A stretch of 64,000 nt of DNA from Arachidicoccus ginsenosidivorans (GCF_007971385.1 NZ_CP042434.1:1178001-1242000), one strand, 5' to 3'. Shown: positions 40,202-50,523, counted from the stretch's first letter. A program made the numbers and translations. The notes: generated by a model not told the origin, from the sequence alone.

Positions 40202-40624
40202 GATTAAGTATGATTTATTGTATATTTTAAAGGAAAGATGGATAGATTTCTTTTGTTTATGTATTGAATGGGCCTTATCTGCTTTTGAATGCCTTACTGT
40301 TGTTGCCAGATCAAATCAGGTTAAAAAGCCTTACAGCGGGTAGTTTACGTACATCCTGCGGTCTGACCAGTTGATTAAAATCAATCGCCTCCAATACCCT
40401 TTGCAACAACACCGTGTACCCACCTGACGGCAATTTTCAATTGCCGCCGCAAAAATAATTCAGGATCTGCCAATCCATTTACGAATTTGGGAAAAATAAG
40501 GCCGCTTAGCGAATGTGTTTGTTTTAAACCGTTACAAATGGCAACAGGGCTACCGGCTTTTGACGGCTGGCAGCCCTGTTTTGCAATCAATCGCCAAATC
40601 GACAACACATTATTACTGTGGCTA
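40202..40624. other. Region upstream of the TonB receptor
   Basis: No firm gene. CGGCAATT (40428-40435) and AATTGCCG (40439-40446) form an 8-bp hairpin. On the minus strand a 40-codon frame (about 40316 to 40440) reads like natural protein (LVRPQDVRKLPAVRLFNLI) but has no good start. It may be a leader peptide, a gene fragment or chance. Confidence 0.3.
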
Positions 40625-41586
40625 TTAGCTATTACTTTTTAGACTCAATTCCATATGGATATTTGCCCGCTTATAAGGAGAGGGCTACTGGGGATTTTTT
40701 CAAACCCCAATTTATAATACAGATTGATGGCTGGAGTCAGTTTTGTATTGCTTTCCAGATATAGATAAGTAGCACCTGCTTTTTTTGCGACCTCAATGAT
40801 CGCTGTCCCCAGCATATAGCCTATACGCTTACCCTGGGCCTCAGGCGAAACGGCCATCTTCGCCATTTCAAAATCATATTTGGGGTGGTCCATTTTTATC
40901 AGGGCACAAACACCGACTGGCTCATTTTTATATAGTGCCACCAGTATCTGTCCACCTTTATTGATAATATAAGACTGGGGATGGTTAATGGCATCTTTAT
41001 CGGCCTGTTCCAATTCAAAGTATTTGGTGATCCACTGCTCATTAAGTTCTTTAAATGCCTTTTTGTATTTTGGGCTATACCCTACAATGGTAACGTCTTT
41101 ACTTTCGCGCAATTTTCGTTGTTGTTTTACCCGACTGAGTAGCGATTGTTGATCCAGTAAAAATTCCCATTCCGCTACCGCTTCCCATAGGTGATAAGTG
41201 GCCTGATTTTCCAAATCTTCAATCGCTGCGGCCACGTCCTGATACTGCACTTGTATACTGGCTGCAAGTAACTTTCCCTTGGCGGTTAATCCAACAAGGT
41301 TTTGGCGTTTGTCTGCCGATTTAAGATTGCTTTTGACAAGACCGGCCTTTGTCATTTCCTTGATAATTTTTGTAACGGATGGCTGTGAGTGCCCGATTTG
41401 CTGGGCAATCTCTGTTATAGACAAGGCCTCATTTTGAGAAAGCACAAAAAAGACAGGGAACCATTTAGGGGTCAGATCAAATCCATAGAGCTGATAGAGC
41501 ATTGCCGAATCATCTGTAATCCTTCCTGTGAGCAATCTTAAGCGACTGCCTATAGCCATCTTGCCTGTTTGTTCAAAAAAATTCAT
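40625..41586 (-). CDS. MarR regulator fused to GNAT acetyltransferase (one frameshift)
   Basis: Residues 1-150 form a winged-helix MarR domain (ITEIAQQIGHSQPSVTKIIKEM as recognition region, then the KSADKRQNLVGLT wing). Residues 160-310 form a GNAT domain with the acetyl-CoA loop SPEAQGKRIGYMLG. Bifunctional proteins of this layout occur across Bacteroidota; the substrate is unknown. The frame breaks near the end. One base added to GGG 40682-40684 restores the family-like end SPYKRANIHMELSLK and a stop at 40625. Its own promoter overlaps a palindrome, suggesting self-repression. Confidence 0.85.
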
Positions 41587-41604
41587 AATTACATATTTAA
41601 TTAT

Positions 41605-41625
41605 ATAACTGGTTATGCAAATTTA
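41605..41625 (-). promoter_or_regulatory. -7 box and operator-like palindrome before the MarR-GNAT gene
   Basis: TAAATTTG (41625-41618, minus strand) fits the Bacteroidota -7 element. The palindrome ATAAC-TG-GTTAT (41605-41616) falls right on the expected transcript start, 19 bases before the gene. That is the usual place for a MarR autorepression operator. Confidence 0.5.
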
Positions 41626-41984
41626 ATCATTAGTTTAAATCTACGGACGCTCTCTTGTAATTTTTTCATCATGATAACATTTTGGGTTGCTCGCCCATCT
41701 TTTTAAAAAGCCAAATTATTATCCATTTCAACTATGTTCCCGGCGATTATCCATCTCCTCTAATGGGTGGCATCTAGTAGGGTACGAAAGAAAAATATGG
41801 TTATTTGACCGATTGAGCTTAACTTAGGAAAGTAAACAGTCTAACAGACGGTTACGGCCACTTGCCGGTGTATTGCAATATAACCCAGCTTATTAAAGAT
41901 GGGGCAATAGGAGGAGAATAGCAAAGCAGCAGTGTATGGTGTCGACACCTGGCCTATTTAGAACGACTTAATATTATTCTATAT
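41626..41984. other. Divergent gap before the second ClC gene
   Basis: No reading frame or known RNA motif was found in these 359 bases. In particular, the fluoride aptamer core seen before the other CLC gene is absent. Confidence 0.4.
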
Positions 41985-43880
41985 ATGAGCAAGGGCACAT
42001 TTTTAAAACGTGGATTACCGGTCTCGATCTCGCTAAGTCCTACCCTGGAGGCGGAGAACATGAAACCCAAAATCCCGCAGAGTAAAAAAAGACTGATTAC
42101 GGTCTCGTTAATGGCAATTGTGGTGGCCATACTGATCAGTTTTATTGCCAAATTTTTGATGTTTATCATCGGCTTTATTACCCAGCTTAGCTTTTACGGT
42201 AAGGTAGCCATGACAACAGATACCAATCCTTCTCTCAATCATTTGGGTATATGGGTAATATTTATCCCGGCTATTGGTGGTCTGGTCGTCGGACTCATGG
42301 CACTTTATGGCTCTCAGGCCATCCGCGGTCATGGTATTCCTGAGGCAATGGAACAAATACTGACCAATAAAAGTAAAATAAAACCCACCATCGTTTACCT
42401 GAAACCTATTTCTTCGGCCATTGCCATCGGTACGGGCGGTCCTTTTGGAGCGGAAGGGCCAATTATCGCAACAGGTGGCGCCCTAGGCTCCACGCTGGGT
42501 CAGATTTTAAAAATCTCCAATAATGAACGCAAAATCCTGCTGGCAGCAGGTGCAGCGGCCGGTATGGCCACCATATTTGGTAGCCCGGTATCCTCTATCT
42601 TTTTGGCCATTGAACTGCTTTTATTTGAATTTTCGCCCAGATCTATTATCCCGGTAGCACTTGCCTGCATTACCGGCGCAGCCGGGCATCATCTTTTTTT
42701 TGGCCAGGGTCCGGTATTTCCAATGGCAGCTATGGTATCAATGCCTAGCAATACTGCACTTTTATGGTACAGTATTATGGGTATAATTTTAGGCTTCTTT
42801 TCTATACTGGCCACAAAATCTGTCTTCTGGGTAGAGGATCTGTTTGCAAAAATCCCCATCAGCTGGTTCTGGTATCCTGCCATTGGCGGCCTGATTGCAG
42901 GGATTATTGGTTATTTTGCCCCCAGAACACTCGGCGTTGGCTATTTTAATATTACCGATATTCTAACAGGCAGCTTGCCAATTACCTTATTACTATCCTT
43001 GTCGATTCTGAAATTTCTTTCCTGGACCATTGCCCTTGGCAGTGGCACCTCTGGAGGGACGCTGGCGCCACTGCTTACCATTGGTGGTGCTGCCGGTCTA
43101 TTATTTGGCATGGTGATCAATCATTATTTCCCTCATAGCGGTATCAATTTACCACTGGCAGCCTTGATTGGTATGTCTGCACTCTTTGCCGGGGCCAGCA
43201 GAGCCCTGCTTACTTCCATTATATTTGCCATCGAGAGTACCGGGCAGTCCAATGCCTTGTTGCCGTTACTGGCCTCCTGCTCCGCTGCGTATTTTATTTC
43301 GTTTTTCTTTATGAAATATACGATTATGACGGAGAAAATTGCCCGTAAAGGCGTAAAGATTCCAGAGTCCTATGAACCGGATATACTTGAAAAAATCCTG
43401 GTTGCCCAGGTCACCAAATCCAATACAATGGTCATGCATGCCTCTGATAAAGTCAATACGGTCAAGGATTTGATTTTGCGCGACAATCAGCACCTGAATT
43501 ACTTTATGGTCCGTTCAGATGATGGCGAATATATCGGCTATCTTAGTGTCATGGATTTATTTGGCAATCATCCCGATGAGCAGCAAATCGGCAGTCTGAT
43601 TACCGGCAAAAATGAGGTGTTTATACAGGATTCAGATAATCTGCTCACCGCCCTGAAGTTATTGCTTAAAAAGGATAAGGAGGCGATACCTGTCAAAAAT
43701 GACGGGGGTAAATATGTGGGACTTTTGACGTATAAAGATATCCTGAGCGCTTATCAGATCAACCAAGGAGAGTTTATTAAAACCAATCCATCTATCTCTT
43801 TAAAAAGAAGAGGACTGCGTATTTTGGCCAAAGGCAGTCAATATATTCAGGAGCGGCGACAGCGCCATCCTGACCGGTAA
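41985..43880 (+). CDS. ClC-type chloride channel/antiporter with CBS pair
   Basis: The 631-residue protein has a conventional ClC membrane domain, with the gating glutamate in GGPFGAEGPIIATGGALGS and SGGTLAPLLTIGGAAG. After residue 470 come two CBS domains (MVMHASDKVNTVKDLI and VFIQDSDNLLTALKLL), which usually bind adenine nucleotides. It differs clearly from the CLC-F protein at 36269, so the window holds one member of each branch. The start may be ATG 42060 (MKPKIPQSKKRL); 41985 is the longest form. Confidence 0.88.
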   Translation: MSKGTFLKRGLPVSISLSPTLEAENMKPKIPQSKKRLITVSLMAIVVAILISFIAKFLMFIIGFITQLSFYGKVAMTTDTNPSLNHLGIWVIFIPAIGGLVVGLMALYGSQAIRGHGIPEAMEQILTNKSKIKPTIVYLKPISSAIAIGTGGPFGAEGPIIATGGALGSTLGQILKISNNERKILLAAGAAAGMATIFGSPVSSIFLAIELLLFEFSPRSIIPVALACITGAAGHHLFFGQGPVFPMAAMVSMPSNTALLWYSIMGIILGFFSILATKSVFWVEDLFAKIPISWFWYPAIGGLIAGIIGYFAPRTLGVGYFNITDILTGSLPITLLLSLSILKFLSWTIALGSGTSGGTLAPLLTIGGAAGLLFGMVINHYFPHSGINLPLAALIGMSALFAGASRALLTSIIFAIESTGQSNALLPLLASCSAAYFISFFFMKYTIMTEKIARKGVKIPESYEPDILEKILVAQVTKSNTMVMHASDKVNTVKDLILRDNQHLNYFMVRSDDGEYIGYLSVMDLFGNHPDEQQIGSLITGKNEVFIQDSDNLLTALKLLLKKDKEAIPVKNDGGKYVGLLTYKDILSAYQINQGEFIKTNPSISLKRRGLRILAKGSQYIQERRQRHPDR

Positions 43881-43990
43881 TCTCCCCTTTAGAATCATCG
43901 ATGGATTCTTTCACAGTTGCCGCTTAAATTATTTTTTCGCTACTGTCTACAATTGCGTAAATTCGTCTTTACAAAAGACTTTGAGACGAT

Positions 43991-46243
43991 TTGAAACAAA
44001 CAACAACGGAAAAGGAATTAGTCAGGTATAGCCTGAATGAGGAGCAGGAAAAAAGAGAGATTCTTCGCAGATATCGTGCTTTGCTACGCACGTTGCGCCC
44101 AAAATTCAAAAAGGGAGACAAGGAAATTGTCCGTCACGCTTTTTATATGGCCGCAGAAGCGCATAAAACCATGCGTCGAAAAAGCGGGGAGCCTTATATA
44201 TTCCATCCTATTGCCGTAGCGATGATCTGCGTAGAAGAGATTGGTCTGGGTGTACGCAGTACCATCTGTGCCTTACTTCATGATACTGTTGAGGATACCG
44301 ATATTAGCATTGAAGATATCACCCGCGAATTTGGCAATGAAATCGCCCGCATCGTAGATGGACTTACAAAAATTTCTACGGTTGTTGATGCCTCTACCAC
44401 CCAGCAAACGGAGAATTTCAAAAAAATATTACTCACCCTGACCGACGACCCACGGGTCATCCTGATCAAGCTGGCTGATCGACTGCATAATATGCGGACC
44501 CTGGACTGGATGAAACCGGAAAAACAGCTCAAGATTGCCAGTGAAACCGTCTGGGTGTATGCGCCTCTGGCCCACAGGATGGGGCTTTATAATATTAAGA
44601 CTGAACTCGAAGACCTTTCCATGAAATACCTGGAAAAGGACAAATATAAAGAGATCGCCCGCAAACTTGCCGAAACCAGAAGGGAAAGAACCCGTTTTAT
44701 TAATGAGTTTATTAAGCCTATTAAAGACAAACTGCTGGCAGCCGGTTTTAAATTTGAAATTTATGGTCGGCCCAAAAGCATCCATTCTATCTGGAATAAG
44801 ATGAAAAAGAAAGGGGTAACTTTTGAAGAAGTATACGATCTTTTTGCCATCAGGGTGATATTGGATTCTGAACCGGAAAAGGAAAAGGAGGAATGCTGGA
44901 AGGTATATTCTATCGTAACAGATGCCTATGCCCCTGCACCAGAAAGACTCCGTGATTGGTTGAGCAACCCTAAGAGCAACGGCTATGAGGCTTTGCATAC
45001 CACGGTTATGGGTCCAAAGGGCAAATGGGTGGAAGTCCAGATACGGACCAAACGCATGAATGAAATCGCCGAAAAAGGGCTGGCAGCGCACTGGAAATAC
45101 AAGGAAGGAACCAGCACTGAAGACCGGTTTGATAAATGGTTTGGCCAGATCCGGGAAATGATCAGCTCACAGGGTACCGATAGTATTGATTTTCTGGAGG
45201 ATTTTAAAACCAGCTTTCTGGCGGAAGAGATTTATGCCTATACACCAAAAGGTGATGTCAAAATGTTGCCCAAAGGTTCTACTGCCCTTGACTTTGCTTT
45301 TAGTATCCACTCTGCGGTGGGACAAAAATGTATTGGCGCAAAGGTCAATCACAAGCTGGTGCCTATCAGTCATATTCTGCGCAGTGGGGATCAGGTAGAA
45401 ATTATCACCAGCAACAAACAAAAGCCCAGCGAAGACTGGCTGGGGCTTGTCGTGACTGCCAAAGCCAAAAACAGAATCAAAGATGCCCTTAAAGAAGAAA
45501 AAAGGACCATCGGTGAAGACGGCAAATATACCTTAAAAAGAAAACTGGAAAACCTGGGAGTCCCGGTCTCTACCTATAATGTAGATGAGTTGGTTAGTTT
45601 CTACGGACTTAGTTCTCATTTGGATCTTTATTACGGTATAGCTATAAAGAAAATTGACCTGAAGGAACTTAAAACCTTTTCCGTCAATGGGGATAAGCTG
45701 GAACCGCCTAAAATTGAAGTCAAGACGGAAAAGCCTGCCTACAATCCGGAAGCCGCCAAAACCTTAAACAAAAAGGATTCTGAATTGATTATTTTCGGGG
45801 AGTCCAGCGATAAAATCATGTATACGCTTGCCGGATGTTGTCATCCCATTCCTGGTGATGATGTATTTGGCTTTGTAAGTGTAGGCAAGGGACTTATCAT
45901 CCACCGGACCAATTGCCCGAATGCGGCGCAACTCATGGCCAATCAGGGCCACAGAATTGTCAAAACAAAATGGGCCAAAAATAAAGAGATTTCTTTCCTT
46001 ACCGGTATTGAAATTATTGGCGTAGATGATGTGGGTGTCATCAATAAGATTACCAATGTAATCAGTGGCGAATTAAAAATCAATATCTCAGCACTCAGTA
46101 TTGAATCCAAGGAAGGGTTATTTAATGGTCGGCTGAAAATCTTCGTCCATGATAAGGAAGAGCTGGATACCCTGGTTGAGCATTTAAAAAAACTAGATGG
46201 GATTCAGGGTGTGGAACGATTTGATACGGACGATATACAATAA
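43991..46243 (+). CDS. RelA/SpoT family (p)ppGpp synthetase/hydrolase
   Basis: This bifunctional Rel controls the stringent response. It is 750 residues long. An HD hydrolase domain with an intact HDTVED motif (H97) and RLHNMRTL comes first. The synthetase domain (YGRPKSIHSIWNKM, YEALHTTVMGP), a TGS domain (IYAYTPKGDVKMLPKGSTALDFAF), a zinc-finger region with GCCHPIPGDD, and a C-terminal ACT domain follow. Both activities should be present. The start is the TTG at 43991; the first in-frame ATG is at residue 53, inside the HD domain, so the TTG start or an undetected upstream frame change is required. Confidence 0.93.
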   Translation: MKQTTTEKELVRYSLNEEQEKREILRRYRALLRTLRPKFKKGDKEIVRHAFYMAAEAHKTMRRKSGEPYIFHPIAVAMICVEEIGLGVRSTICALLHDTVEDTDISIEDITREFGNEIARIVDGLTKISTVVDASTTQQTENFKKILLTLTDDPRVILIKLADRLHNMRTLDWMKPEKQLKIASETVWVYAPLAHRMGLYNIKTELEDLSMKYLEKDKYKEIARKLAETRRERTRFINEFIKPIKDKLLAAGFKFEIYGRPKSIHSIWNKMKKKGVTFEEVYDLFAIRVILDSEPEKEKEECWKVYSIVTDAYAPAPERLRDWLSNPKSNGYEALHTTVMGPKGKWVEVQIRTKRMNEIAEKGLAAHWKYKEGTSTEDRFDKWFGQIREMISSQGTDSIDFLEDFKTSFLAEEIYAYTPKGDVKMLPKGSTALDFAFSIHSAVGQKCIGAKVNHKLVPISHILRSGDQVEIITSNKQKPSEDWLGLVVTAKAKNRIKDALKEEKRTIGEDGKYTLKRKLENLGVPVSTYNVDELVSFYGLSSHLDLYYGIAIKKIDLKELKTFSVNGDKLEPPKIEVKTEKPAYNPEAAKTLNKKDSELIIFGESSDKIMYTLAGCCHPIPGDDVFGFVSVGKGLIIHRTNCPNAAQLMANQGHRIVKTKWAKNKEISFLTGIEIIGVDDVGVINKITNVISGELKINISALSIESKEGLFNGRLKIFVHDKEELDTLVEHLKKLDGIQGVERFDTDDIQ

Positions 46244-46660
46244 AACGGTGCTATTTTTCAAGGATATGTAAGAATTTGCCTCAGATTACCCCAGGTTTTT
46301 CCCTGATTATATTAGGTTATGCATTGTGCAGCGCCCAAATATTACGCTGACTAGCCCGATAATTTAAAACTTTCATACAAACAATCAACAGGCGCGTTAT
46401 GTACACAAAAAACCGTATCGGATCTTCATGTGTTACCAATGATAGATCCGATACGGTCAAAATACATTATATGGACGTTATCCTTAGAGGCCGGTATGCT
46501 TTATTATATGCTCCAAAATGAAGGGAAGCAAATAATTTAAATGCAATACATCAATCCTGAAAAGTTATCTTGGTAACTAGATGCGCAATTTACTAAAATT
46601 CCAGATCCTAATTACCATCCTTTATCGGCAGATAAAATATCCCTAAGCTTAGGTATAAAT
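46244..46660. other. Convergent gap with terminator
   Basis: Between rel and the DUF4295 gene I see only the hairpin at 46412-46457. No gene or RNA was recognised in the rest. Confidence 0.45.
46412..46457 (-). terminator. Terminator of the rpmB-rpmG-DUF4295 operon
   Basis: ACCGTATCGGATCT (46412-46425) pairs perfectly with 46444-46457. On the minus strand it runs into TTTTTTG. It lies about 200 bases past the DUF4295 stop codon. Confidence 0.75.
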
Positions 46661-46828
46661 TTATTTAGCCAAAAATTCTTTGATATTGTCTTTATGTACG
46701 ATTGATTCTTTAAAAGTATACGCACCTGATTTTGGGCTGCGTACAGTTTTAATTACTTTGGTCCAGTTTTTAGCATCTGCTGCTGCTTTCTGGTCTTTTT
46801 TAATCGCGGTTTTAGCTGCTTTTGCCAT
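46661..46828 (-). CDS. DUF4295 family small basic protein
   Basis: This 55-residue Lys/Ala-rich protein runs from MAKAAKTAIKKDQKAAADAK to VHKDNIKEFLAK. It matches the Bacteroidota family DUF4295, which is regularly encoded after rpmB and rpmG. The size, charge and operon place suggest a ribosome-associated protein; this is inference from context. It lies 43 bases after rpmG. Confidence 0.9.
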   Translation of the reverse strand: MAKAAKTAIKKDQKAAADAKNWTKVIKTVRSPKSGAYTFKESIVHKDNIKEFLAK

Positions 46829-46871
46829 AATTCGTTATTTGTAAGTTCCTCTGATGAAAATCGGAGGCTGA

Positions 46872-47054
46872 TTATTTAATTTCTTTGTGTACAGTTACTT
46901 TTTTCAGTATAGGATTATACTTCTTCAGCTCTAAACGCTCAGCAGTATTTTTCTTATTTTTCTGTGTAATGTAACGGCTGGTTCCTGGAAGACCACTTGC
47001 TTTGTGTTCTGTGCATTCCAAAATTACCTGAACCCTGTTTCCTTTCTTTGCCAT
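46872..47054 (-). CDS. rpmG: 50S ribosomal protein L33
   Basis: This is a 60-residue L33 with [18 protein letters not shown] and [21 protein letters not shown]. The usual CxxC zinc pairs are reduced to a single Cys, so it is the zinc-free form. It lies 33 bases after rpmB. Confidence 0.97.
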   Translation of the reverse strand: MAKKGNRVQVILECTEHKASGLPGTSRYITQKNKKNTAERLELKKYNPILKKVTVHKEIK

Positions 47055-47087
47055 TGCTATAATGCTTTAATTGTTGTCGACTTTTGA

Positions 47088-47324
47088 TTAAATTTTAACG
47101 CCGTCTGCTCTTAATTGTTTAACCACTGCATTCAGACCATTTTTATTGATGGTACGAATTGCATCAGCAGACACTTTTAATGTAATCCAGCGGTCTTCCT
47201 CAGCATAGAAAAAACGTTTCGTCTGTAAATTCGGTAAGAAACGACGCTTGGATTTAATATTAGAGTGCGAAACGTTGTTTCCCACCATGGGTTTTTTTCC
47301 TGTAACCTGACATACTCTTGCCAT
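47088..47324 (-). CDS. rpmB: 50S ribosomal protein L28
   Basis: This is a 78-residue L28 starting [21 protein letters not shown]. The ATG at 47324 is chosen, because the promoter at 47347-47378 would start transcription downstream of the alternative start at 47360. First gene of the rpmB-rpmG-DUF4295 operon. Confidence 0.97.
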   Translation of the reverse strand: MARVCQVTGKKPMVGNNVSHSNIKSKRRFLPNLQTKRFFYAEEDRWITLKVSADAIRTINKNGLNAVVKQLRADGVKI

Positions 47325-47346
47325 AACTGTATTTTTTATCGGACGG

Positions 47347-47378
47347 CAAAGGTATAACAACCCGCCCGTAATTCCAAA
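47347..47378 (-). promoter_or_regulatory. Bacteroidota-type promoter for rpmB
   Basis: TTTG (47378-47375) and TACCTTTG (47354-47347) are 20 bases apart on the minus strand, the same boxes and spacing as at yceD-rpmF. Both promoters drive ribosomal protein operons. Confidence 0.7.
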
Positions 47379-47533
47379 TTGTTTTTATTTTCCATGATTA
47401 CCAGTTCCTAACAAATAGAGACATCTGGTTTAGGGGTGCAAAGGTAATAAAAAAGCAGTGTGTTTACACTGCTTTTTTTGAAAATTCTATTGTTATTGGC
47501 ACTCAGCCTGATACTTCCTTTTTTTACCCAGAT

Positions 47534-48241
47534 TTACCATTTTTCTACTTCTTCCGATGCAAGTTTGTCTGAACCTGAATTGGCGTTAACCAGATTATCA
47601 TCACTGTCTGCACCTGCATCTGGTTCCGGCTGTGGTTCGTGCATCGGTTCTGCCTGAATGTCAGCCGTATTTACGTAATCCGACGCAGCTTCTGTTACCT
47701 CATGTGTTGGTTGCATCTGTGTAGGCGGCTCTGTTATTTGTTCGGTATCCTGCACTGCACTTTCATGCTGAAATGATTTGGCATCCACCTGCTCTTCCCC
47801 AGTCCGTTGTTCTTCATTATTTTCCAGGTCAAATATTTGCTGTTTATTTTCTCTACTCAGATGGTGACCTTCATTGTTATACTGGTGTGCACCTTTATTA
47901 TGATAGCCAGATCTGTTTTTGGGCTGCCGATACCTGGGTTCTTCCCTTTCGTCCTCATGATTATAATGATCAAAATCAAAATCAGGCATGAGTTCGGTTT
48001 TCACGTGCATAATGGCTTCGCCTAATGCTGCCGTGAATTTGTTAAAATCTTCCTTATAAATAAAGATTTTCTGTCGTTCAAACCCATCATCGTTAAATCT
48101 TTTACGAGTTTCTGTAATGGTCACAAAAAAATCACTTCCCCTTGTTTCACGCACATCGAAGAAATAGGTTCTTCGCTTTCCTGCCCTGAGTTTTCTGCTG
48201 TAAACGCTTCCCTGCTTCCGGTCGTTGTAATCGTAATCCAA
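47534..48241 (-). CDS. DUF3276 (PUR-alpha-like) protein with acidic tail
   Basis: The first 90 residues (VYSRKLRAGKRRTYFFDVRE, FVTITETRKRF, IYKEDFNKFTAALGEAI) match the Bacteroidota DUF3276 family, related to the PUR-alpha nucleic-acid-binding fold. The remaining 145 residues are a disordered, acidic, Gln/Glu/Asp-rich extension, longer than in most relatives. A single-stranded nucleic acid binding role is inferred from the fold only. Confidence 0.85.
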   Translation of the reverse strand: MDYDYNDRKQGSVYSRKLRAGKRRTYFFDVRETRGSDFFVTITETRKRFNDDGFERQKIFIYKEDFNKFTAALGEAIMHVKTELMPDFDFDHYNHEDEREEPRYRQPKNRSGYHNKGAHQYNNEGHHLSRENKQQIFDLENNEEQRTGEEQVDAKSFQHESAVQDTEQITEPPTQMQPTHEVTEAASDYVNTADIQAEPMHEPQPEPDAGADSDDNLVNANSGSDKLASEEVEKW

Positions 48242-48367
48242 AATTCAAGTTTTTTGTTGAACAATTAAATGTTATCTAATTTAACCTTTACAAATATAAT
48301 ATTGTTTTCATTTTAGCAAAAAATTTTGAATGTTTTTTTCCGACCGCTCATGTAATAATTGCTTTTT

Positions 48368-49693
48368 TTAGAGATTATTCAATAAATCGGTCACTTTTTC
48401 TCTTTGTAAAATCAGATATCCCAGTCGGTCATTGCTGATTCCCTCTCTGAGCTGGTAGTTGAAAATCAAGTTTTCACCTGTTACTTCTGTTTCAAAATAG
48501 CGAAACTGAATATTATGGTGCTTACGTAACGGATCCCCGATCTCATAGAGGTGAGTGGACAAAATAAAGATGGATCTATCTACTTTACGTAGTCCCTCGA
48601 CCACGGTAGTGGAGCATTTCATGGCGTCTACAATATTGGTCCCTTTAAATAGTTCATCTATGAGAATCAACCATTTAGTTCCATCCTGAATTTTTTCTAC
48701 AATGGTTTTAACCCTTTGCACCTCATTGAAGAAGTAGCTTTCGCCATTCAGCGTATTATCGGTTACTTCTATATTGCTCAACAAGCCGTCAAAAGTGGAA
48801 CACTTCATGGAAGTGGCAGGTACCCCCATGCCAAGCGCTGCCAGGTAAAGGCCAATGCCTACTGCCCGGATAAAAGTACTTTTTCCGGCCATATTAGCAC
48901 CTGTTAAGAACAGAAAATTTTCCTTATTATCTAATTGTAAATCATAGGCTACAGGCGTTTCTAATAAAGGGTGATATAGGTCCCGGGCTTCCAAAACCGG
49001 TTCCTGACTGTCTATGAATTCAGGAAAGGCCAACTGATGTTCTCTGACCGCCCTGGCCATACTCGACCATGCGTCTATTTTTAAAAAGGCTTCTTCTAGT
49101 CGTTTCATGCCGCTCTTCTCTGTATACTGATACAACTGATGGCCAAACTTAATCACTTCCCTGCCCGTCATCCGACCGCCATTTTCTACCCGTGCACCCA
49201 CTTTTGCTAATTGTTGAAAGAAGGTTGTATTTAATATTTCTTCGGTTTTTCCCAGAATTTCACAAAGCTCTACAGAGGGACAGTCCGGACTATATAACTC
49301 ATGCACTTTTTTCATCCCATATACAAATCGAGCCAAATGACCGATACTATAGCGAACCTGTACATAATCCGGGCGGCTCAGCCACCTGAATAATACAGCA
49401 TCAAATCCCGAGGCTGAGGCTGGGATATTGGTGATAGGTGTATAATAATATTTATCCATCACCATCATGGTCCCATTTGAAATAACAGGCGGCAGAATTT
49501 TGTCGGCCAAATGACGTAGCAGGGCCTGACGGTCAAGTATTTGCTTAAGGTCACTCATGGGATTTTTAATAAAATACCGGAGCCAATCTTTACCACCTGA
49601 TGTTGTGGTAAAATCCAGAAAATGGAGTACAGAATGTTGTTCATAACGGCTGATAATGCCCAGATCATATAAAGTCTTGTCATCTACATGCAT
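48368..49693 (-). CDS. MutS-related ATPase
   Basis: This shortened MutS-like protein has core (domain III) and ATPase (domain V) parts but no mismatch-recognition domain. Walker A is GANMAGKST at about residue 265, Walker B LILIDELFKGTN, and then STHLYEIGD. The ATG at 49693 (MHVDDKTLYDLGI) is preferred over the TTG at 49717. With 441 residues it is close to other stand-alone Bacteroidota MutS-domain proteins, whose role is unknown; it is not the mismatch-repair MutS itself. Confidence 0.85.
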   Translation of the reverse strand: MHVDDKTLYDLGIISRYEQHSVLHFLDFTTTSGGKDWLRYFIKNPMSDLKQILDRQALLRHLADKILPPVISNGTMMVMDKYYYTPITNIPASASGFDAVLFRWLSRPDYVQVRYSIGHLARFVYGMKKVHELYSPDCPSVELCEILGKTEEILNTTFFQQLAKVGARVENGGRMTGREVIKFGHQLYQYTEKSGMKRLEEAFLKIDAWSSMARAVREHQLAFPEFIDSQEPVLEARDLYHPLLETPVAYDLQLDNKENFLFLTGANMAGKSTFIRAVGIGLYLAALGMGVPATSMKCSTFDGLLSNIEVTDNTLNGESYFFNEVQRVKTIVEKIQDGTKWLILIDELFKGTNIVDAMKCSTTVVEGLRKVDRSIFILSTHLYEIGDPLRKHHNIQFRYFETEVTGENLIFNYQLREGISNDRLGYLILQREKVTDLLNNL

Positions 49694-49717
49694 GCCTCTA
49701 GCTTTTAATTTATGCAA

Positions 49718-50289
49718 AGGCAGCTAAATATTGCTGCCGTATAGTCTAATAAAAATAATACAATTATTCGATCAAGAGCTACTTAGCCACTTATTAACCT
49801 GCCTCCTGGCTGGCGAATTTGGAGACTTAAATGGTAAAATTCCTTGTCCAGCTCCTTTACAGAAGCCAGCTTTAATTACATCAAAATTGGCATTTTCTGC
49901 CCAATTTTTATTTTCCGCAACGCTTTGAAAGTACAGAGTGCACCTTTTTTTGGCCCTATAGGATGTCCAGCTTACAGCCAATAAAAGCATTTTCTCTATC
50001 ACTAGATGCAATAAAGTAAAGATTTCCATAAACTTAGGCGCTATTTTTTTGTGGCTTTTGGCACAAAACTCCACAAATTAGTTCACGTGTCCAGGCAGTC
50101 AACCCATTTTCCCATTTTTAAACTTTTACACCAGCAGTTGCCTGCACTTACAATCAGCTATGTTTCTTTATTAGATTATATAGCTATTGTCATAAGGCTA
50201 TAGGGACTTCATTCCAACTTCGTCGCGTGTCATTAGAAAGTACCAGAATCCCCCTTGAATTACAACCTGCATTTACCCTAAAGGCATAC
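49718..50289. other. Gap between mutS-like gene and Rpn remnant
   Basis: No supported gene. Short open frames on both strands lack family features. Together with 52.0-52.9 kb this flanks the Rpn nuclease copies and may be decayed mobile DNA. Confidence 0.35.
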
Positions 50290-50523
50290 CTATAGTTTTT
50301 TTAGCTGTTTGATGTCTAACTGTGTTAATCTAGCTACCTCATTTAGGGGCTTTCCTGTTTTGATTAAGTATTTTGCAATTTCAAGTGACCTTTTTTCCAT
50401 GCCTTCTTTAAAGCCTTCTTCAAAGCCCTCTTTAAAGCCTTCTTTAAAGCCTTCTTCTCTGGCCTCTTCCATAAGATCTTCCATGTATTTTTCAATGATT
50501 GTCATCGGATTTTTTTTGATCAA
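50290..50523 (-). pseudogene. C-terminal remnant of a second Rpn-family nuclease gene
   Basis: The peptide MTIIEKYMEDLMEEAREEGFKEG followed by a GFKEG repeat and KRSLEIAKYLIKTGKPLNEVA aligns with the C-terminus of the intact paralogue at 50943-51997. Similarity continues upstream to about 50600 in broken frames (KEITLIDQKKS against RDINLIDQKNN). The nuclease core is missing. Either a duplicated copy has decayed or the fragment keeps only the oligomerisation tail. Confidence 0.7.

Noticed and set aside
40261-40380. TPP-riboswitch-like stretch (AACCTGATTTGATCTGG, minus strand) upstream of the TonB receptor
   Set aside because: The required CTGAGA half and the second part of the thi-box core are missing, and the pairing does not form the TPP fold.
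41626-41984. Second fluoride riboswitch before the CBS-type ClC gene
   Set aside because: ATGG and AAC fragments occur, but the stem, pseudoknot and TGATG block do not line up.
49772-50074. 100-codon minus-strand frame next to the mutS-like gene
   Set aside because: Composition is unlike a protein and there is no family, start signal or neighbour support.
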